NCBI GenBank assembly: GCA_017455385.1
Contig: JAFTBD010000138.1
Span: 1 to 21,706 of the forward strand
Origin: Clostridia bacterium
GTDB taxonomy: Bacteria > Bacillota > Clostridia > Christensenellales > CAG-1252
Length of the DNA stretch: 21,706 nt
Direction of reading: 5' to 3'
In this document: positions 11,498 to 20,608 of the stretch, piece by piece
Layout: each line of letters begins with the position of its first letter
Position numbering within the stretch: the first letter of the stretch is position 1
The notes under the pieces: model-generated
Database searches by the model: none
What the model saw: only the letters and a program-made list of their open reading frames with translations
Told to the model about the DNA's origin: nothing
Program-made: the position numbers and the translations under genes

Positions 11498-13933
11498 TCA
11501 GTTCTTCTTGTCCGCTACGGGGGAGAGGTGCCAGATCCTGTCGCTGTATTCTTTGACCGCTCTGTCTGCGGCGAAGAAGCCGGACTGGGCGATATTGACG
11601 AGGCTCTTTCTATTCCACACGAGGGGGTCTTTATACGCCTCCTCGAGCTTCTTATGCGCATTCGCATAGCTGTCGAAGTCGGCGAGCACCATATAGGGAT
11701 CCGCCATGCTGCCGCCGCGACCGATGGTCAGGAGGTCGGCAAGCTCCGCGAAACTGACGCCGCCGATCCCATTGCGCAACATATCGATGACGCGACGGAT
11801 GCGGTAATTGCCGCGGTAATACGCCGTCGGCTCGTAGCCGCCCTGATACAGCGAATGCACTTCATCGCTCGACAGACCGAAGATGAAGATATTGTCCTTG
11901 CCGACGCGCTCGAAGATCTCCACGTTCGCGCCGTCCATCGTGCCGAGGGTCACCGCACCGTTGATCATGAACTTCATATTGCCGGTGCCGGACGCTTCCT
12001 TGCCCGCGACGCTGATCTGCTCGCTGACCTCGGAGGCGGGCATGATGATCTCCGCCAAGGAGACGCGGTAATTCTCGAGGAATACCACCTTGATCCTGCC
12101 GCGTACGTCGGGGTCGTTATTGATGACGTTGCCCATCGTGTAGATGAGGCGGATGATGAGCTTCGCGACGTAGTAGCTGGACGCCGCCTTCGCGCTGAAG
12201 ATGAAGGTGCGCGGCGTCATCTCCATATCGGGATTCTCCTTGAGGTCGCAATACATATCGAGGATATGCAGGGCGTTAAGAAGCTGCCTCTTGTACTCGT
12301 GGAGACGCTTGACCTGCACGTCGAAGATACTGTCCGTATCCACCTGAACGCCGTTATTGTCGAGAATGTATTTCGCGAGGCGCTCTTTATTCTTCTTCTT
12401 GATCTCCGCGAGCTTCTTCATCACCGTCGCGTCGTCCGCGTACTTCATCAAGGCGGAGAGGTCCGCGTCCTTGACGAACTTATCGCCGATGAGCGTCTTG
12501 ATGTAGTCGGAGAGGAGCGGGTTCGCCTCGGGGAGCCAACGACGGTGCGTGATGCCGTTCGTCACGTTGGTGAAGCGAGCGGGCGTGAGCTTGTAAATGT
12601 CGTTGAAGACGTCCTTTTTCAGAATGTCGCTGTGGAGCGCAGACACGCCGTTGATGGTGTGGGACGCATAGAGGCACAGATTCGCCATACGGATCTCGCC
12701 GTACGCCATGATCGCCGCCTTGCTGACTTTATCCCAGTCATTGGGGAAGGCTTCCCACAGGTCGATGCAGTAGCGCCGATTCATCTCCACGATGATCTGA
12801 TAGATACGCGGGAGTTGCTGTTCCACAAGTCCCTGCGGCCACTTCTCCAAGGCTTCCGCCATAACGGTGTGATTGGTGTAGGAAACGGTGGCGCGGATGA
12901 TGTCCCACGCCTTCTCCCAGCCGTAGCCGTGCTCGTCGATGAGGATACGCATGAGCTCGGGGATACAGAGGGTCGGGTGGGTGTCGTTGATGTGGATCGC
13001 CACGAGGTCGGCGAAGTTATCCAAGGACGGATTGTACCTCAAATGATTGCGCACGATGGACTGGAGGGACGCGGAGACGAAGAAGTCTTGCTGTTTCAAA
13101 CGAAGCATCTTCCCTTCCACGTTGTGGTCCGCAGGATAGAGCACCTTGGAGATGGACTCCGCGAGGGCTTTATTCTCGAGCGCTTTCAGATATTCGCCTT
13201 GGTTGAAAAGATGCATATCGAAGTCCATCGGAGACTTGGCGCTCCAGAGGCGGATGCGATTCACCGCGTCGGTGTCGTAGCCCGAGATATGCATATCGTA
13301 GGCGAGCGCGAGGATGGGGGTGTAGTTTTTCAGCTCGACTTTCAGGATGCCGTCTTCCCAATGCTCCTCCACCTTGCCGCCGAAATGCACCTCGAAGGTC
13401 TCTTCGGGACGGGGCGCGAGCCACACGTCGCCCTTCTCGAGCCATCTGTCGGGCATCTCCACCTGCCAGCCGTCCACGACTTTCTGTTGGAAAATGCCGT
13501 AATCGTACTTGATGGAGAATCCGCACGCGGGGTAGCTCTCCGAGGTCAAAGCGTCCATATACGCAGACGCCAATCTGCCGAGGCCGCCGTTGCCGAGACC
13601 CGCATCGGGCTCGATCTCCTCGATCTCTTCGAGATCGTAGCCGAGATTCTTCAAAGCGGCTTGCATCGTGTCGGTGAGCTTGATATTGAATAAGTGATTC
13701 TTGAGTGAGCGCCCGGGCAGGAACTCCATGGACATATAATACACTTGCTTGTAGTGTCCGGCATGGATCCTCTTCTTGAAGTCGACGCGCTGACGAGTCA
13801 GGATATTCCTGACCACCATACACACCGCCTCATACATCTGCGCCTTGGTGGCGTCCTGCGCGAGGATGCCCTGCTGCTTGGCGACTTGCTCTTCGATCAG
13901 TTGTTGCAGTTCTTGTACCGTATATTTTTTCAT
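11498..13933 (-). CDS. glgP: Glycogen phosphorylase
   Basis: Releases glucose-1-phosphate from glycogen or maltodextrin ends using phosphate and pyridoxal phosphate. The 811-residue length is normal for GT35 enzymes. The PLP site EASGTGNMKF is present with the cofactor lysine at Lys654. Other family segments are GNGGLGRLASAYMDALT in the N-terminal half, AIHINDTHPT near the middle, and VTNGITHRRWL. The ATG at 13933 has GAGGAGAG upstream. It lies 27 bp after glgA and 16 bp before the GH13 gene. Known bacterial homologues are usually less tightly controlled than the eukaryotic enzymes. Substrate choice between glycogen and maltodextrin is inferred from operon context. Confidence 0.96.
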   Translation of the reverse strand: MKKYTVQELQQLIEEQVAKQQGILAQDATKAQMYEAVCMVVRNILTRQRVDFKKRIHAGHYKQVYYMSMEFLPGRSLKNHLFNIKLTDTMQAALKNLGYDLEEIEEIEPDAGLGNGGLGRLASAYMDALTSESYPACGFSIKYDYGIFQQKVVDGWQVEMPDRWLEKGDVWLAPRPEETFEVHFGGKVEEHWEDGILKVELKNYTPILALAYDMHISGYDTDAVNRIRLWSAKSPMDFDMHLFNQGEYLKALENKALAESISKVLYPADHNVEGKMLRLKQQDFFVSASLQSIVRNHLRYNPSLDNFADLVAIHINDTHPTLCIPELMRILIDEHGYGWEKAWDIIRATVSYTNHTVMAEALEKWPQGLVEQQLPRIYQIIVEMNRRYCIDLWEAFPNDWDKVSKAAIMAYGEIRMANLCLYASHTINGVSALHSDILKKDVFNDIYKLTPARFTNVTNGITHRRWLPEANPLLSDYIKTLIGDKFVKDADLSALMKYADDATVMKKLAEIKKKNKERLAKYILDNNGVQVDTDSIFDVQVKRLHEYKRQLLNALHILDMYCDLKENPDMEMTPRTFIFSAKAASSYYVAKLIIRLIYTMGNVINNDPDVRGRIKVVFLENYRVSLAEIIMPASEVSEQISVAGKEASGTGNMKFMINGAVTLGTMDGANVEIFERVGKDNIFIFGLSSDEVHSLYQGGYEPTAYYRGNYRIRRVIDMLRNGIGGVSFAELADLLTIGRGGSMADPYMVLADFDSYANAHKKLEEAYKDPLVWNRKSLVNIAQSGFFAADRAVKEYSDRIWHLSPVADKKN

Positions 13934-13960
13934 TTCGTAGATGTCTCTCCTCGTGTGAAT

Positions 13961-15448
13961 TTATTTGAGCGATTTATACAGCTCCGCATAGTTCTTCGCG
14001 GAAGCCGACCAACTGAAGTCTTTGGTCATACCGTTCTTGACGATGATGCCCCAATCGGACTTATTGTTGTAATAGGTATCCACAGCGCGCCAGATCGCCC
14101 CCAGCATATCCTGTGCGTTGAAGGTCTTGAAGGTGAATCCGACGCCCTCTTTCGTCATCGGGTTGAAGGCGGGAACGCTGTCTTTCAGCCCGCCGGTCTC
14201 GCGGACGACGGGCACGGTGCCGTAGCGCATCGCGATCATCTGCGAGAGTCCGCATGGCTCGAACTTGGAGGGCATCAGGAAGATATCCGACGCCGCATAG
14301 ATCTTGCTCGCGAGGTCCTTGCTGAAATTGATGATGACGCGGAGCTTATTGCCGTAGCGATGCTCGAGGTCTTTGAGCCTCGTCTCGTACTTCCAGTCGC
14401 CCATACCGAGGACGACGAGCTGTACGTCGGCGGCGAGAAGCTCCTCCGCAACGTCCAAAACGAGATCCAAGCCCTTCTGCGAGGTGAGTCTCGACACCAT
14501 CGAGATCATCGGGCGGGTGGGCACGTATTGCAGGGAGATGAGGCGCAGGACGCTCTCTTTATTCACTTCCTTGCCGCTCATATCTTTGACGCCGTAATTC
14601 GCGAATAAGGCTTTGTCCGTCATGGGATCGTATTCCGCGGTGTCGATGCCGTTGATGATGCCGCTGATCTTATAGGCGCGCTGACGGAGAATGTCCTCCA
14701 GACCGTAGGCGTAGTAGCTGTCCATGATCTCGGACGCATAGGTCGGGCTGACGGTGGTCACCCTGTCCGAACACTCGATGCCGCCCTTCATATAGTTGCA
14801 GCAACCGGCGTACTCGAGGAGCGAGCTGCGCTGAGACGGGATGCCGAGGACGTCGCCGATCATATACTTGTCGTACTGCCCCTGGAACTCGATATTGTGG
14901 ATGCTGTACACCGTCCTGATGTCGCGATAAATGGCGTTGCCGCGATAGAAGCAATCGAGGAAGACGGGGACGAGCGCGGTCTGCCAATCGTTGCAATGGA
15001 TGACGTCCGGCTTGAAGTCGATCAGCATCAGCATCTCCAAGACCGCCTTGGAGAAGAACGCAAAGCGTTCGCCGTCGTCGTAGTGACCGTAGAGACCGCC
15101 GCGCTTGAAATAATATTCGTTGTCGATGAAGTAATACTTCACGCCGTTCGCCTCACCCTCGTAGACGCCGCAATACTGGTTTCTCCAAGAAAGGGGCACG
15201 TAGGTGTAGGTGACGAAAGACAAGGTCTGACGCAGCTTGTCGGGAATGTCCTGATAGAGAGGGATGACGACGCGCACGTCCACGCCCGATTTCGCGAGAG
15301 CACGCGGAAGCGCGCCCGCTACGTCGCCGAGACCGCCCGTCCGAATGAACGGAGCCGCTTCGGCTGCGACGAAGAGCACGGACATCTTCTTGCGCGGCTG
15401 ACGGGGCTTACCCTTCGGTTTTGCATTTCTTTTCTTCATTGTTTTCAT
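13961..15448 (-). CDS. glgA: Glycogen synthase (ADP-glucose type)
   Basis: Extends alpha-1,4-glucan chains from ADP-glucose (GT5). The ATG at 15448 is chosen because AAGGAG lies 7 bp upstream; the frame is open for 9 more codons, beginning with an ATG at 15475 that overlaps the end of glgD. This gives 495 residues with an unusual basic tail, KKRNAKPKGKPRQPRKK (5-21), before the usual start MSVLFVAAEAAPF. The N-terminal motif reads RTGGLGDVAGALP (Arg36), where E. coli has KTGGL. The C-terminal donor-site region KFEPCGLSQMIAMRYG and ETGGLKDSV is intact. It lies 23 bp after glgD and 27 bp before glgP. An alternative start at Met22 would remove the tail, but has no comparable ribosome binding site. 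Confidence 0.94.
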   Translation of the reverse strand: MKTMKKRNAKPKGKPRQPRKKMSVLFVAAEAAPFIRTGGLGDVAGALPRALAKSGVDVRVVIPLYQDIPDKLRQTLSFVTYTYVPLSWRNQYCGVYEGEANGVKYYFIDNEYYFKRGGLYGHYDDGERFAFFSKAVLEMLMLIDFKPDVIHCNDWQTALVPVFLDCFYRGNAIYRDIRTVYSIHNIEFQGQYDKYMIGDVLGIPSQRSSLLEYAGCCNYMKGGIECSDRVTTVSPTYASEIMDSYYAYGLEDILRQRAYKISGIINGIDTAEYDPMTDKALFANYGVKDMSGKEVNKESVLRLISLQYVPTRPMISMVSRLTSQKGLDLVLDVAEELLAADVQLVVLGMGDWKYETRLKDLEHRYGNKLRVIINFSKDLASKIYAASDIFLMPSKFEPCGLSQMIAMRYGTVPVVRETGGLKDSVPAFNPMTKEGVGFTFKTFNAQDMLGAIWRAVDTYYNNKSDWGIIVKNGMTKDFSWSASAKNYAELYKSLK

Positions 15449-15471
15449 AATTATCTCCTTATTGCCGCCCA

Positions 15472-16581
15472 TCAAACCGTCTTATCCTTGACGATGACGA
15501 CGGGATAACTCTCGTAACCGCTGATGGTCCTGCCGGCGCTGATGGTGACGTTCTTATCGGTGATGGCGTAGCACACCGAGCCGTTCTCCATGATCTTGCC
15601 GTCTTCCATAATGATGGAATTGCGCACTTCCGCTCCTCTCTCCACCTTAACGCCACGGAAGAGGATACTGTTCTCGACGAGACCGTCGATCTCACAGCCG
15701 TCGGCGATGAGGCTGTTCTTCACGGCAGCGTGCTCCTTATAGATGGCAGGGACGCTGTCTTTGACTTTTGTATATATTATGCTGTCGCCGTAGAAAAGCT
15801 CTTCGCGCACCTTGGGGTCGAGGACGTTCATGCTCTCATTGTAGTAGGTGCGGACGTCGTCCACGATGGCGACGTGGCTGGTGACGAGATACGCGTTGAT
15901 GGTGAGCGATCCGAGCTGTTTCATCAAGATATCCTTCTCAAAGTCCACGTGACCGCGGGCGTACTCGTGCTCGACCAAGGTGAGCAAAAGGTCCTTCTTG
16001 ATGAGATAAACGTTCAGCCCGAGGGTCTTCTCCTCCGAGGACGGGGTCTGCGAGATATAGAGATCTTTGATCTCTTTCCCTTCCGACTCCACCACCAAAC
16101 GGCGGCTGGTCGTGGTCTTCGCCCTGTGAACGAGCATCGTGATGTCGGCATTCGACTCCATATGGCTCTTCATCACCTCGTCGAAGTCGATATTCATCGC
16201 GATGTTGCTGTTCGACAGGAGCACGTATTCTTCCTGCGAGCGACGAATGAATCCCTGAATGGAATAGATCGCCTCGATCTTGCCTTTATACATTTCACGA
16301 GAGGAATTCAAGACGAAGGGCGGGAAGACGGAGATACCGGAATTTTTACGGTTGAGGTCCCAGTCACGACCCATACGGATGTGGTCCATCAGCGAGCTGT
16401 AATTGCTCCTCGTGACGATGCCGATCTGCGTGACGCCCGCATTCACGAAGTTGCTGAGCGTGAAGTCGATCAGTCTGTACCTGCCCGCGAAAGGAAGGGA
16501 CGCCGTCGTTCTGTGTATCGTGAGCTCGTTGAGCTTGGTCTCGTTATCACTTGCGAATATGACACCCATTACGTTATTCAT
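15472..16581 (-). CDS. glgD: Glucose-1-phosphate adenylyltransferase subunit GlgD
   Basis: A 369-residue paralogue of GlgC with a degenerate active site. The nucleotide loop reads ASDNETKLNELT instead of AGGQGTRL. The catalytic-aspartate segment is SNSNIAMNIDF instead of SGDHIYKMDY. KPAVPFGGKYRIIDF is changed to ASLPFAGRYRLIDF. A left-handed beta-helix region with hexapeptide-like repeats lies at the C-terminus. In Bacillota GlgD forms a heteromer with GlgC and is usually a non-catalytic or modulatory subunit. The start has AAGGAGG 9 bp upstream, within the glgC 3' end, and one base separates the glgC stop from it. The non-catalytic reading rests on the missing motifs. Confidence 0.95.
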   Translation of the reverse strand: MNNVMGVIFASDNETKLNELTIHRTTASLPFAGRYRLIDFTLSNFVNAGVTQIGIVTRSNYSSLMDHIRMGRDWDLNRKNSGISVFPPFVLNSSREMYKGKIEAIYSIQGFIRRSQEEYVLLSNSNIAMNIDFDEVMKSHMESNADITMLVHRAKTTTSRRLVVESEGKEIKDLYISQTPSSEEKTLGLNVYLIKKDLLLTLVEHEYARGHVDFEKDILMKQLGSLTINAYLVTSHVAIVDDVRTYYNESMNVLDPKVREELFYGDSIIYTKVKDSVPAIYKEHAAVKNSLIADGCEIDGLVENSILFRGVKVERGAEVRNSIIMEDGKIMENGSVCYAITDKNVTISAGRTISGYESYPVVIVKDKTV

Positions 16582-16582
16582 A

Positions 16583-17788
16583 TTACTTGCCCTCCTTCAC
16601 CATTTCCGCGGGCGCGACTTTCGCCGACGGAGATATCTTGGCATTCGGCCCCACGACCGCGATCTGCCACTCGCCCTTGATGGGAGCTTTCTGCGTTTCG
16701 CCGATCTGCGCGCCTTCGCCGATCACGGCGCCTTCCGCCACGATGGCGTGACGCACCACGGCGCCCGCTTTCACCGTCGCACCCGGCAAGATGACCGAGT
16801 CCTCGATGATGGCGCCGAGCCCGATGGACGCGCCGTGCGAGATGATACTGCGCTTCACGCTGCCGAATACCATCGCGCCTTCGCTGACGATACTATTCAC
16901 GATCTCGGCGGATCCCGCGGCGAAATGCGGTGGCTCCGCGCTGTTTCTCGCATAGATCTTCCAAGAAGGATCGTTGAGGTTCAACCCGCTCGTGTTGTCC
17001 AAAAGGTCCATATTGGCTTCCCACAGGCTGGAGATGGTACCGACGTCTTTCCAGTAGCCGCTGAAGCGATAAGCGAAAAGCTTCTTGCCGTCCGCGAGCA
17101 TGGTCGGGATGATATTCTTGCCGAAATCGTTCTGCGACTTCGGATCGTTCTCGTCGTCGATGAGGTACTGACGGAGCACGCTCCAAGTGAAAACGTAAAT
17201 GCCCATGGACGCATTGGTGCTCTTGGGTTGCTTCGGCTTCTCCTCGAACTCGAAGATGCGGTCGTCCTTGTCGGTATTCATGATGCCGAAACGGCTCGCC
17301 TCCTCGATGGAGACGTTGATGACCGCGATGGTGCAGTCCGCGCCCTTGTCCTTATGCGCTTTCAGCATCTTGGTGTAATCCATCTTATAGATATGGTCGC
17401 CCGACAGCACCAAAACGTATTCGGGATTGAAGCGGTCGATGAAGTTGATGTTCTGGTAGATCGCGTTCGCCGTCCCTTTGTACCACTCGCCCGCGCTGCC
17501 TTTCATATACGGCGGCAGAACGTAGGCGCCGCCCGACAATCTGTCGAGGTCCCACGGCTGACCGTTGCCGATATACTGATTCAGCTCGAACGGCTGATAC
17601 TGCGTGAGCACACCGATGGTGTCGATGTCGGAATTGATACAGTTGGACAGAGGAAAGTCGATGATACGATATTTCCCGCCGAACGGCACCGCCGGCTTCG
17701 CGACGTCGTGGGTGAGCACGCCGAGACGCGTCCCCTGACCGCCTGCAAGCAACATCGCTACGCATTCTTTCTTGCTTCTTGAATTCAT
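16583..17788 (-). CDS. glgC: Glucose-1-phosphate adenylyltransferase (ADP-glucose pyrophosphorylase), catalytic subunit
   Basis: Makes ADP-glucose from ATP and glucose-1-phosphate, the committed step of glycogen synthesis. It has 401 residues. The nucleotide loop LLAGGQGTRLGVLT (13-26) is followed by KPAVPFGGKYRIIDF (31-45) and SGDHIYKMDY with the catalytic-type Asp131. A sugar-phosphate contact region is EFEEKPK near 190. The C-terminal left-handed beta-helix covers roughly 290-390. The ATG at 17788 has AAGGAGGG 6 bp upstream and overlaps the glgB stop (ATGA). A longer frame upstream would run into glgB and is rejected. Allosteric control is expected for the family but cannot be read here. 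Confidence 0.97.
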   Translation of the reverse strand: MNSRSKKECVAMLLAGGQGTRLGVLTHDVAKPAVPFGGKYRIIDFPLSNCINSDIDTIGVLTQYQPFELNQYIGNGQPWDLDRLSGGAYVLPPYMKGSAGEWYKGTANAIYQNINFIDRFNPEYVLVLSGDHIYKMDYTKMLKAHKDKGADCTIAVINVSIEEASRFGIMNTDKDDRIFEFEEKPKQPKSTNASMGIYVFTWSVLRQYLIDDENDPKSQNDFGKNIIPTMLADGKKLFAYRFSGYWKDVGTISSLWEANMDLLDNTSGLNLNDPSWKIYARNSAEPPHFAAGSAEIVNSIVSEGAMVFGSVKRSIISHGASIGLGAIIEDSVILPGATVKAGAVVRHAIVAEGAVIGEGAQIGETQKAPIKGEWQIAVVGPNAKISPSAKVAPAEMVKEGK

Positions 17789-19671
17789 TTTACGCCCTCC
17801 TTTTTCGGCGAATTTTTTTTGAAATACACCGCGCTGTACGCGGGGATATCCAGTACGATATGATAGGGCTTGCCGTGGCATTCACCCTTGACGGGGGTGG
17901 CGCCAAAGGCGCCGCGCGGACCTCCGAACTTCTTATTCTCGCTGTCGAAGACCGCCTTATAGCGTCCCTTGGTCTCCACGCCGATCCAATACCCGTTGCG
18001 GGTCACGGGGGACATATTGAAGACGCAGAGCACCTCTTCCCCTTCCGCAGAGATACGCGAGAAGGCGAAAATATTCTGCGTATTGTCGTCCACGACCGCC
18101 CAACGGAAACTCTCGGGTGAGGTGTCGTGATCGAAGAAGGCGCGCTCCGTCTTGTAGAAGGTATTCAGTTCGCGGACGTACGCCTGCATATTCTTGTGCG
18201 CGGGATACGCGAGAAGGAGCCAATCCAGCCCCTGCTTGTAATTCCACTCGATGAACTGCGCGAATTCCCCGCCCATGAAGAGGAGCTTCTTGCCGGGATG
18301 CGCCATCATATACGCATAGTATGTCTTGAGACTCTTGAACTTCTCCTCGTAATCGCCCGCCATCTTGTTGATAAGGGAGCACTTGCCGTGCACCGTCTCG
18401 TCGTGAGACAGGGGGAGAATGTAATTCTCGCTGAAAGCGTACATGATGGAGAAGGTCATACAGCCATGCATATCCTTGCGAAAGAAGGGATTGGCGCTGA
18501 CGTACTTCAAGGTGTCATTCATCCACCCCATATTCCATTTGAAATTGAATCCGAGACCGCCGTCGTAGGGGGGCTTGGTGACCATCGGGAACGCGGTGGA
18601 CTCCTCGGCGATCATCATCACGCCCTTATGCTTGGATAGGATCGCCTCGTTGAGCTCCTTGATGAAGTCGATGGCTTCGAGGTTATAATTGCCGCCGAAA
18701 GCATTCCGCGTCCACTCGCCCTCCTTTCTCGCGTAGTCGAGATAAAGCATACTCGCGACCGCGTCCATGCGGATGCCGTCCACGTGGTAGACGTCGAACC
18801 AGAACATCGCGGAAGAAATGAGGAAGCTCCTGACCTCGGGCTTGGCATAGTCGAAGACCACGGTGCCCCACTCTTTATGCTCGCGCTTCTTTTCGTCCGC
18901 ATACTCGTACTGGTAGGTGCCGTCGAACTTATAAAGACCGAATTCGTCCTTCGGGAAATGGGCGCTGACCCAATCGATGATGACGCCGATGCCCGCCGCG
19001 TGGAATGCTTCGATAAGCTCCATGAAGTCGTCGGGCGTGCCGTAACGCGACGTGGGGGCGAACATACCCGACACCTGATAGCCCCAGCTACCCTCGAAGG
19101 GGTACTCCGTCACGGGCATGAACTCCACGTGGGTGTAGCCCATCTCTTTGACATAGGGGACGAGGGTATTCGCGAGATCCTTATAGCTATAGACGTTGCC
19201 GTCGTCGTGGCGACGCCAAGAGCCGAGATGGACCTCGTAGATATTCACGGGAGACTCGTAGGGCGAGAAGGAAGCCCTCTTCGCCATATACGCGGCGTCC
19301 TTCCACTTATGACGGAGCTTATAGACCTTGGACGCATTGCCGGGCGCGGTCTCGGCGTGCAGGGCGAAAGGATCCGCCTTCATCACCACCTTGCCGTCCG
19401 CCTGCGTCACGGCGAACTTGTATTTATCATAGATCTTCGGCGTGGTAAGGAAAGCCTCGAAGAAGCCGCCTTTGCCCCGCGTCATCGGATCCTTGCCGAC
19501 TTCCCAGTTATTGAAGTCGCCGACGACGGAAACGGCGAGCGCATTGGGTGCCCAAACGCGGAACGTGAAGCCCTTCGCCTTCCCTTTTACGGTCGACTGC
19601 GGGCAAAAAGTCTTATAGCATTCGTGATTGGTGCCTTCGTGGAATAAAAATGCGGGATAATCGATGTCCAT
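17785..19671 (-). CDS. glgB: 1,4-alpha-glucan branching enzyme
   Basis: Cuts alpha-1,4 chains and rejoins them as alpha-1,6 branches (GH13 with CBM48). The 628-residue length is typical of a GlgB without a second N-terminal module. The N-terminus FLFHEGTNHECYKTF leads into the CBM48 segment (FTFRVWAPNALAVSVVGDFN). Catalytic residues: Asp303 in DGIRMDAVASMLYL, Glu356 in MIAEEST, and Asp424 in PLSHDETVHGK. The ATG at 19671 has AGGAGG 10 bp upstream. It is the first gene of the glycogen operon and carries the promoter and operator at 19751-19792 in its leader. Confidence 0.97.
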   Translation of the reverse strand: MDIDYPAFLFHEGTNHECYKTFCPQSTVKGKAKGFTFRVWAPNALAVSVVGDFNNWEVGKDPMTRGKGGFFEAFLTTPKIYDKYKFAVTQADGKVVMKADPFALHAETAPGNASKVYKLRHKWKDAAYMAKRASFSPYESPVNIYEVHLGSWRRHDDGNVYSYKDLANTLVPYVKEMGYTHVEFMPVTEYPFEGSWGYQVSGMFAPTSRYGTPDDFMELIEAFHAAGIGVIIDWVSAHFPKDEFGLYKFDGTYQYEYADEKKREHKEWGTVVFDYAKPEVRSFLISSAMFWFDVYHVDGIRMDAVASMLYLDYARKEGEWTRNAFGGNYNLEAIDFIKELNEAILSKHKGVMMIAEESTAFPMVTKPPYDGGLGFNFKWNMGWMNDTLKYVSANPFFRKDMHGCMTFSIMYAFSENYILPLSHDETVHGKCSLINKMAGDYEEKFKSLKTYYAYMMAHPGKKLLFMGGEFAQFIEWNYKQGLDWLLLAYPAHKNMQAYVRELNTFYKTERAFFDHDTSPESFRWAVVDDNTQNIFAFSRISAEGEEVLCVFNMSPVTRNGYWIGVETKGRYKAVFDSENKKFGGPRGAFGATPVKGECHGKPYHIVLDIPAYSAVYFKKNSPKKEGVK

Positions 19672-19750
19672 CGACCCATTTCCTCCTGAAAACCCGCCAT
19701 CTCCTCGGCGTCACCGCCCGAGAAAAAGGGGCGGAAACGGCAAAAGAAAA

Positions 19751-19792
19751 GCGGTTATTGTTATTATAACACAATAACCGCGACATTTTCAA
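19751..19792 (-). promoter_or_regulatory. Glycogen operon promoter with overlapping inverted-repeat operator
   Basis: -35 TTGAAA (19787-19792), an 18-bp spacer and -10 TATAAT (19763-19768) on the minus strand. A perfect 11-bp inverted repeat, GCGGTTATTGT (19751-19761) and ACAATAACCGC (19771-19781), brackets the -10 box with a 9-bp centre. Such a dyad over the -10 is a typical place for a repressor to bind. The leader would be about 85 nt. Which regulator binds is not known from this window. Confidence 0.75.
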
Positions 19793-19824
19793 CAGCAAAA
19801 AGCAAGAATTTTAGGGCAATTTCG

Positions 19825-19841
19825 GAAAAGTGGCACTTTTC
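19825..19841. repeat. Short palindrome between sugar isomerase and glg promoter
   Basis: GAAAAGTG and CACTTTTC separated by a single G, 8 bp past the sugar isomerase stop. The loop is too tight for a strong hairpin and no T-run follows directly, so it may be a protein-binding site rather than a terminator. Confidence 0.35.
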
Positions 19842-19849
19842 GCCGCAAA

Positions 19850-20608
19850 TCAACCGAAAAACCGCTCCAATTGTGCCTTTCCTTCGGATAAAAATGCGGA
19901 AATATCCGTATATTCCGCGGAACGGAACGCTTCGAGCACATAATCGCCTTTATAGCCGTTTTTCGATAGCTTTTCCGCGAGAGCGGCGAAGTTATATCGC
20001 CCTTTTCCGAGCATATAATGGCAGTCTTTCTCCCCGTCGCCGTCCGATAAGTGGGTCGTGACGAGGCGATCCATATACCGCTCCGCCATCGTGCCCGTGC
20101 TGTCCCCGAACATCAAGGCGTGGCAGGTGTCATAGCAGAAATACACGTCTTTTACCGCCGCGAAGAGCTCGTCGAAGGGCTTGTCCCCCGTCAGATTCTC
20201 CACCGCAAGCTTGACGCATTGTCCCGTCGCGAACTCCGCGATCTCGCCGACGTGGTCGATGACGGCGTTATTCACCTCGGGCAGGTGTATCACCACGATA
20301 TCCACGCCCTGCTCGCGCGCGCCTTTTATATAGATCTTATGCGTCTTGACGGCTTCTTTCGCGCCGTAATACTTATTCATCAGATAAGGGGCATTCTTGA
20401 TGGGCGCGTGGGCGTAGGAAACGGCGAGCCCCTGTTCCTTCACGAACTTGAACTGCTCGTACTCCGAGATGCCGCTGTTGGTATTGAAATCATTGTAGCA
20501 CCAGACGCCGACTTTCCGAAAGCCCGCTTCCTTGATCCTGCGGAAGCGTTCCTCCGCCGTGACGTCGAACCCGCAATATGCGTATATAGAGAGTCTATCC
20601 GTTTTCAT
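19850..20608 (-). CDS. Sugar phosphate isomerase/epimerase-like TIM barrel protein
   Basis: A 252-residue TIM barrel of the xylose isomerase-like/AP endonuclease 2 superfamily. Likely metal ligands are Glu137 (LAVEN), Asp160 and His163 (CYDTCH), His186 (THLSDG), His197 and Glu226 (VLEAF), so the metal site looks complete. Family members isomerise or epimerise sugars, or act on DNA abasic sites; the short length without extra loops and the sequence style favour the sugar or inositol-type group. The start overlaps the queH stop (ATGA), so it is co-translated. The substrate is unknown. The gene could in principle serve carbohydrate metabolism beside the glycogen operon, but it has a separate promoter region. 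Confidence 0.85.
   Translation of the reverse strand: MKTDRLSIYAYCGFDVTAEERFRRIKEAGFRKVGVWCYNDFNTNSGISEYEQFKFVKEQGLAVSYAHAPIKNAPYLMNKYYGAKEAVKTHKIYIKGAREQGVDIVVIHLPEVNNAVIDHVGEIAEFATGQCVKLAVENLTGDKPFDELFAAVKDVYFCYDTCHALMFGDSTGTMAERYMDRLVTTHLSDGDGEKDCHYMLGKGRYNFAALAEKLSKNGYKGDYVLEAFRSAEYTDISAFLSEGKAQLERFFG

Noticed and set aside
11297..13693. Plus-strand open frame of about 800 codons over glgP and the GH13 gene
   Set aside because: Antisense to both; composition rich in His/Asp/Val/Arg with no family match.
17788..17881. Longer glgC start at 17881
   Set aside because: The extra part lies within glgB and the ATG at 17788 has a strong AAGGAGGG.
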